The notes below the pieces were generated by a model. The model was not told where the DNA came from. It worked only from the letters and a program-made list of their open reading frames with translations, and ran no database searches. This document shows positions 14,216 to 14,917 of a DNA stretch of 14,917 nucleotides, in pieces. The DNA is from CAYRUZ01 sp964427895 (GTDB lineage: Bacteria; Patescibacteriota; Gracilibacteria; Peribacterales; Peribacteraceae), in assembly GCA_964427895.1 (NCBI GenBank), contig CAYRUZ010000023.1:1-14917 (forward strand). Direction: 5' to 3'. Each line of letters opens with the position of its first letter. Position 1 is the stretch's first letter. Made by a program: the position numbers and the translations under genes.

Positions 14216-14917
14216 AGGCGCGAGAACAGGGAGACGTGAGCGGAGCAGACGTCGGACCAGCCATAGCCCGGCGGGGCCGAGAAGTCCGCGGCGCGCTCGG
14301 CAACCTGCGGATAACGCGAGCGGACATCGGTGATCGCCGCGCGAATGCCATCGGTACTGCGCAGGTCGGCCAGCACGCTGCCATCGAGCGCGTCTGGGTC
14401 GCGACCCGTCGCGCGGGTGAGCAGCACGGGCAAGCCGGTGGCTCGCGCTTCGAGTGCGGCGTTGGGGCTGATCTCCGTCAACGAGGGCAGCATGAGCAGA
14501 TCATGCTCATCGAAGACGCGCCGCTTCTGCTCACTGTCGACCGGCAGACGTAGGGACACGCGGTCGGCGAGCTGACGCTCGGCAATCCAGCGCTCGAGAT
14601 CGCCGCGCAGTGGGCCGTCGCCGACGAGGGTGAGACGCACGTCGGGCAACGCCTTCACGGCATCAAGGAGAGCGGGCAGATTCTTGAAGGCGACGAACCG
14701 TCCGAAGAACAACAGCTGGAATGGCGCGTGCGCTTCGTGGCGCGTCGCGACGGCGGAGGGCAGCGGATTGTGGATGACCGAGGACGGCAGCTCGCCGTAC
14801 GTCTCCGTGCAGATGCGCTGCTGGAAGGCGGAACTGAAGACGATGTGCGTGAACCGCCGCAGCAGACGATCCATCAGGCGCGTCGCGAACGGGCGGGCGG
14901 CGCACCACTCGCGCAGC
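14212..14917 (-). CDS. GT4 family glycosyltransferase, N-terminus outside window
   Basis: The frame stays open to the right edge of the window, giving 234 visible residues that cover the end of the acceptor domain and the whole donor domain. Seen: HIVFSSAFQQRI, the linker VIHNPLP, LFFGRFVAFKNLPALLDAV at the start of the donor domain, LTLVGDGPLRGDLE, and an intact EX7E in SLTEISPNAALEARATGLPV. An internal ATG at 14874 is not the true start because coding continues upstream through LREWCAARPFATRL. Its stop overlaps the next GT4 start (ATGA), and the two share the order of motifs, so they may be related copies. Substrate unknown. Confidence 0.88.
   Translation of the reverse strand, partial: LREWCAARPFATRLMDRLLRRFTHIVFSSAFQQRICTETYGELPSSVIHNPLPSAVATRHEAHAPFQLLFFGRFVAFKNLPALLDAVKALPDVRLTLVGDGPLRGDLERWIAERQLADRVSLRLPVDSEQKRRVFDEHDLLMLPSLTEISPNAALEARATGLPVLLTRATGRDPDALDGSVLADLRSTDGIRAAITDVRSRYPQVAERAADFSAPPGYGWSDVCSAHVSLFSRL

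Noticed and set aside
1..14917. CRISPR array, tRNA, insertion sequence or integrase
   Set aside because: No regularly spaced identical repeats, no tRNA cloverleaf seen by eye, and no transposase-like or integrase-like protein; essentially all space is taken by sugar genes.

Overview
This window is a surface-polysaccharide or glycan assembly locus from an uncultured-looking bacterium. It is packed wall to wall with sugar-modifying genes, and no stretch over about 100 bp lacks a gene. I count 13 genes: eleven complete, plus one cut by each window edge. Seven or eight are glycosyltransferases: two GT2, five GT4-type and one GT39-like membrane enzyme. The truncated membrane protein at the left edge may be another GT-C enzyme. 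The rest are a Wzx-type flippase, a WecB/WbpI-type 2-epimerase, an extended SDR epimerase/dehydratase, a Gfo/Idh/MocA oxidoreductase, a DegT/DnrJ/EryC1 aminotransferase and a SAM methyltransferase. I see no RNA gene, insertion sequence, integrase or CRISPR array.

Layout: (1) bases 1-2431, plus strand: end of a membrane protein, a DPM1-like GT2 and the flippase. (2) 7711 down to 2439, minus strand: GT4, WecB-like epimerase, SDR, GT4, methyltransferase. (3) 7797-9904, plus strand: oxidoreductase and aminotransferase, diverging from block 2 across 85 bp. (4) window end down to 9894, minus strand: two GT4, a GT39-like enzyme, GT4, GT2. Blocks 1/2 and 3/4 converge, with a 7-bp gap and an 11-bp overlap respectively. 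Within blocks genes are tightly coupled, often by ATGA or GTGA overlaps.

How the genes may work together (inference): the oxidoreductase, aminotransferase and 2-epimerase match three steps of the UDP-2,3-diacetamido-2,3-dideoxy-uronic acid pathway known from Wlb/Wbp systems. The N-acetyltransferase and the 6-dehydrogenase of that pathway are not in the window. The GT4 and GT2 enzymes would build the oligosaccharide on a lipid carrier at the inner membrane face and the flippase would export it. The DPM1-like GT2 could supply polyprenyl-phosphate sugar to GT-C enzymes outside. No initiating phosphoglycosyltransferase, Wzz or clear Wzy is visible, so the locus probably continues on both sides.

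Organism: TGA is clearly used as stop, so the genetic code is standard. Hand counts on sample lines suggest G+C near 50% in about 2.4-5.5 kb and usually above 60% to the right. Almost no start has a Shine-Dalgarno sequence, and several have a -10-like hexamer 6-8 bp upstream, suggesting leaderless transcripts. This would fit a candidate-phylum (for example Patescibacteria/CPR) genome, but I cannot fix the taxonomy from the sequence.
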